A DNA stretch of 64,000 nt from Streptomyces sp. H39-S7 (GTDB lineage Bacteria > Actinomycetota > Actinomycetes > Streptomycetales > Streptomycetaceae). Positions 63,494 to 64,000 of this stretch are shown in pieces (the stretch's first letter is position 1; the number at the start of each line of letters is the position of its first letter). The position numbers and the translations under genes were made by a program. The notes beneath the pieces were generated by a model that searched no databases, was not told the DNA's origin, and saw only the letters and a program-made list of their open reading frames with translations. The DNA is taken from positions 271,679 through 335,678 of the forward strand of contig NZ_JAPVLU010000002.1 in the NCBI RefSeq assembly GCF_027158205.1, read 5' to 3'.

Positions 63494-64000
63494 GTGAGCA
63501 GCGAGGACGAGCGGACGAATCCACCGGCGGGGGAGCAGCTGGCGCTCATCCGCGAGTCCGTGCGCAAGGCGAAGGAGCCCAAGGCCAGGCGCGGCACCTG
63601 GCGCGGGGCGGACCTCGCCGAGGGGCTGCCCGTCGCCCGCGTGCTGGTCGACAAGGGCGTGCTGCACCTCGACAAGTACTTCGACTACGCGGTGCCCGCC
63701 GCGATGGACGCCGACGCGCAGCCCGGGGTCCGGGTGCGGGTCCGGTTCGGTGCCGGGGCGCACAACGTCGTCAGCGGTCGCCGCGAGGGCGGCGGCCTGA
63801 TCGACGGCTTCGTCGTCGCCCGGCTCACCGAGTCCGACTACGCCGGCCCGCTGGCCGCCATCGCCCAGGTGGTGTCCCCCGAGCCGGTGCTCGGCCCCGC
63901 CCTGCTCCGGCTCTGCCGCGCGGTCGCCGACCGGTACGCGGGGTCCCTCGCCGACGTCATCCAGCTCGCCGTGCCCGCCCGGCACGGGCGGGTGGAGAAG
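63494..64000 (+). CDS. priA: Primosomal protein N' PriA (3' end beyond window)
   Basis: 169 codons visible from a GTG (VSSEDERTNPPAGEQLALIRES); no stop before the window edge. After about 40 charged residues comes the PriA N-terminal DNA-binding domain: LPVARVLVDKGVLHLDKYFDYAVP, VRVRFGA, GFVVARL, and CRAVADRYAGSLADVIQLAVP. The helicase motifs lie outside. Actinobacterial PriA proteins are often predicted to be helicase-defective, which cannot be judged here. The order rpoZ-coaBC-metK-priA is conserved. Confidence 0.93.
   Translation, partial: MSSEDERTNPPAGEQLALIRESVRKAKEPKARRGTWRGADLAEGLPVARVLVDKGVLHLDKYFDYAVPAAMDADAQPGVRVRVRFGAGAHNVVSGRREGGGLIDGFVVARLTESDYAGPLAAIAQVVSPEPVLGPALLRLCRAVADRYAGSLADVIQLAVPARHGRVEK

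Overview
The window is 64 kb of very GC-rich, gene-dense chromosome from a filamentous actinobacterium, almost certainly Streptomyces or a close relative. The signs are strong third-position GC, many GTG starts and 4-nt ATGA/GTGA stop-start overlaps, together with bldD, an actinobacterial integration host factor (sIHF/mIHF), a phosphatidylinositol mannosyltransferase, unmodified-type EF-P and a PyrR translational-repression site. From memory, the gene order follows the S. coelicolor chromosome from about SCO1525 down to SCO1475. I see no insertion sequence, prophage, tRNA, rRNA or replication origin, and no gap above 300 bp lacks a gene.

Layout. 1-4.2 kb: the end of pimA, a LemA-like membrane protein, pdxS-pdxT (PLP synthesis) and yebC. 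4.3-6.6 kb: ruvC-ruvA-ruvB. 6.7-13.4 kb: yajC-secD-secF-apt, then relA. 13.4-17.9 kb: a DUF349 protein, a membrane-anchored cyclophilin, a metallo-beta-lactamase-fold hydrolase and hisS. 17.9-18.0 kb: two degenerate type I-E-like CRISPR repeats 61 bp apart, with no cas genes. 18.0-21.6 kb (minus strand): an ABC-2 exporter and a two-component system, translationally coupled. 21.7-22.4 kb: a VKOR-family membrane protein.

22.4-27.6 kb is the most accessory-looking block. A glutamine-synthetase-like gamma-glutamyl ligase, an aldehyde dehydrogenase and an SDR form a minus-strand operon. A FadR/GntR regulator and a gamma-glutamyl hydrolase lie on the plus strand. Together they could make a complete gamma-glutamylated-amine catabolic route. 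The divergent promoter and the hydrolase promoter share a 21-bp motif that looks like the regulator's operator.

27.6-33 kb: rarA, a YciI-like protein, and a DUF2470 protein divergent from rpsD with a near-consensus iron box between them, then a STAND ATPase. 33-39 kb: two small proteins coupled to alaS-ruvX, then mltG. 39-43.5 kb: the shikimate genes aroE, aroC-aroK-aroB-aroQ; aroK carries a dispersed Streptomyces repeat in its coding N-terminus. 43.6-48.1 kb: a P-loop ATPase, an M24 peptidase homologue with altered metal ligands, efp, nusB and a PLP decarboxylase.

48.2-59.1 kb: bldD with a clear promoter and autoregulatory operator, then the pyrimidine cluster pyrR-pyrB-pyrC-(PH-like membrane protein)-carA-carB-pyrD-pyrF, headed by a PyrR-binding hairpin that sequesters the pyrR ribosome-binding site. 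59.3-64 kb: sIHF, gmk, rpoZ, coaBC, metK and the start of priA.

Most of the window is housekeeping sequence. The points most worth following up are the shared operator and gamma-glutamyl pathway, the CRISPR relic, the iron box beside rpsD, the altered M24 protein next to efp, and the orphan membrane protein embedded in the pyr operon.
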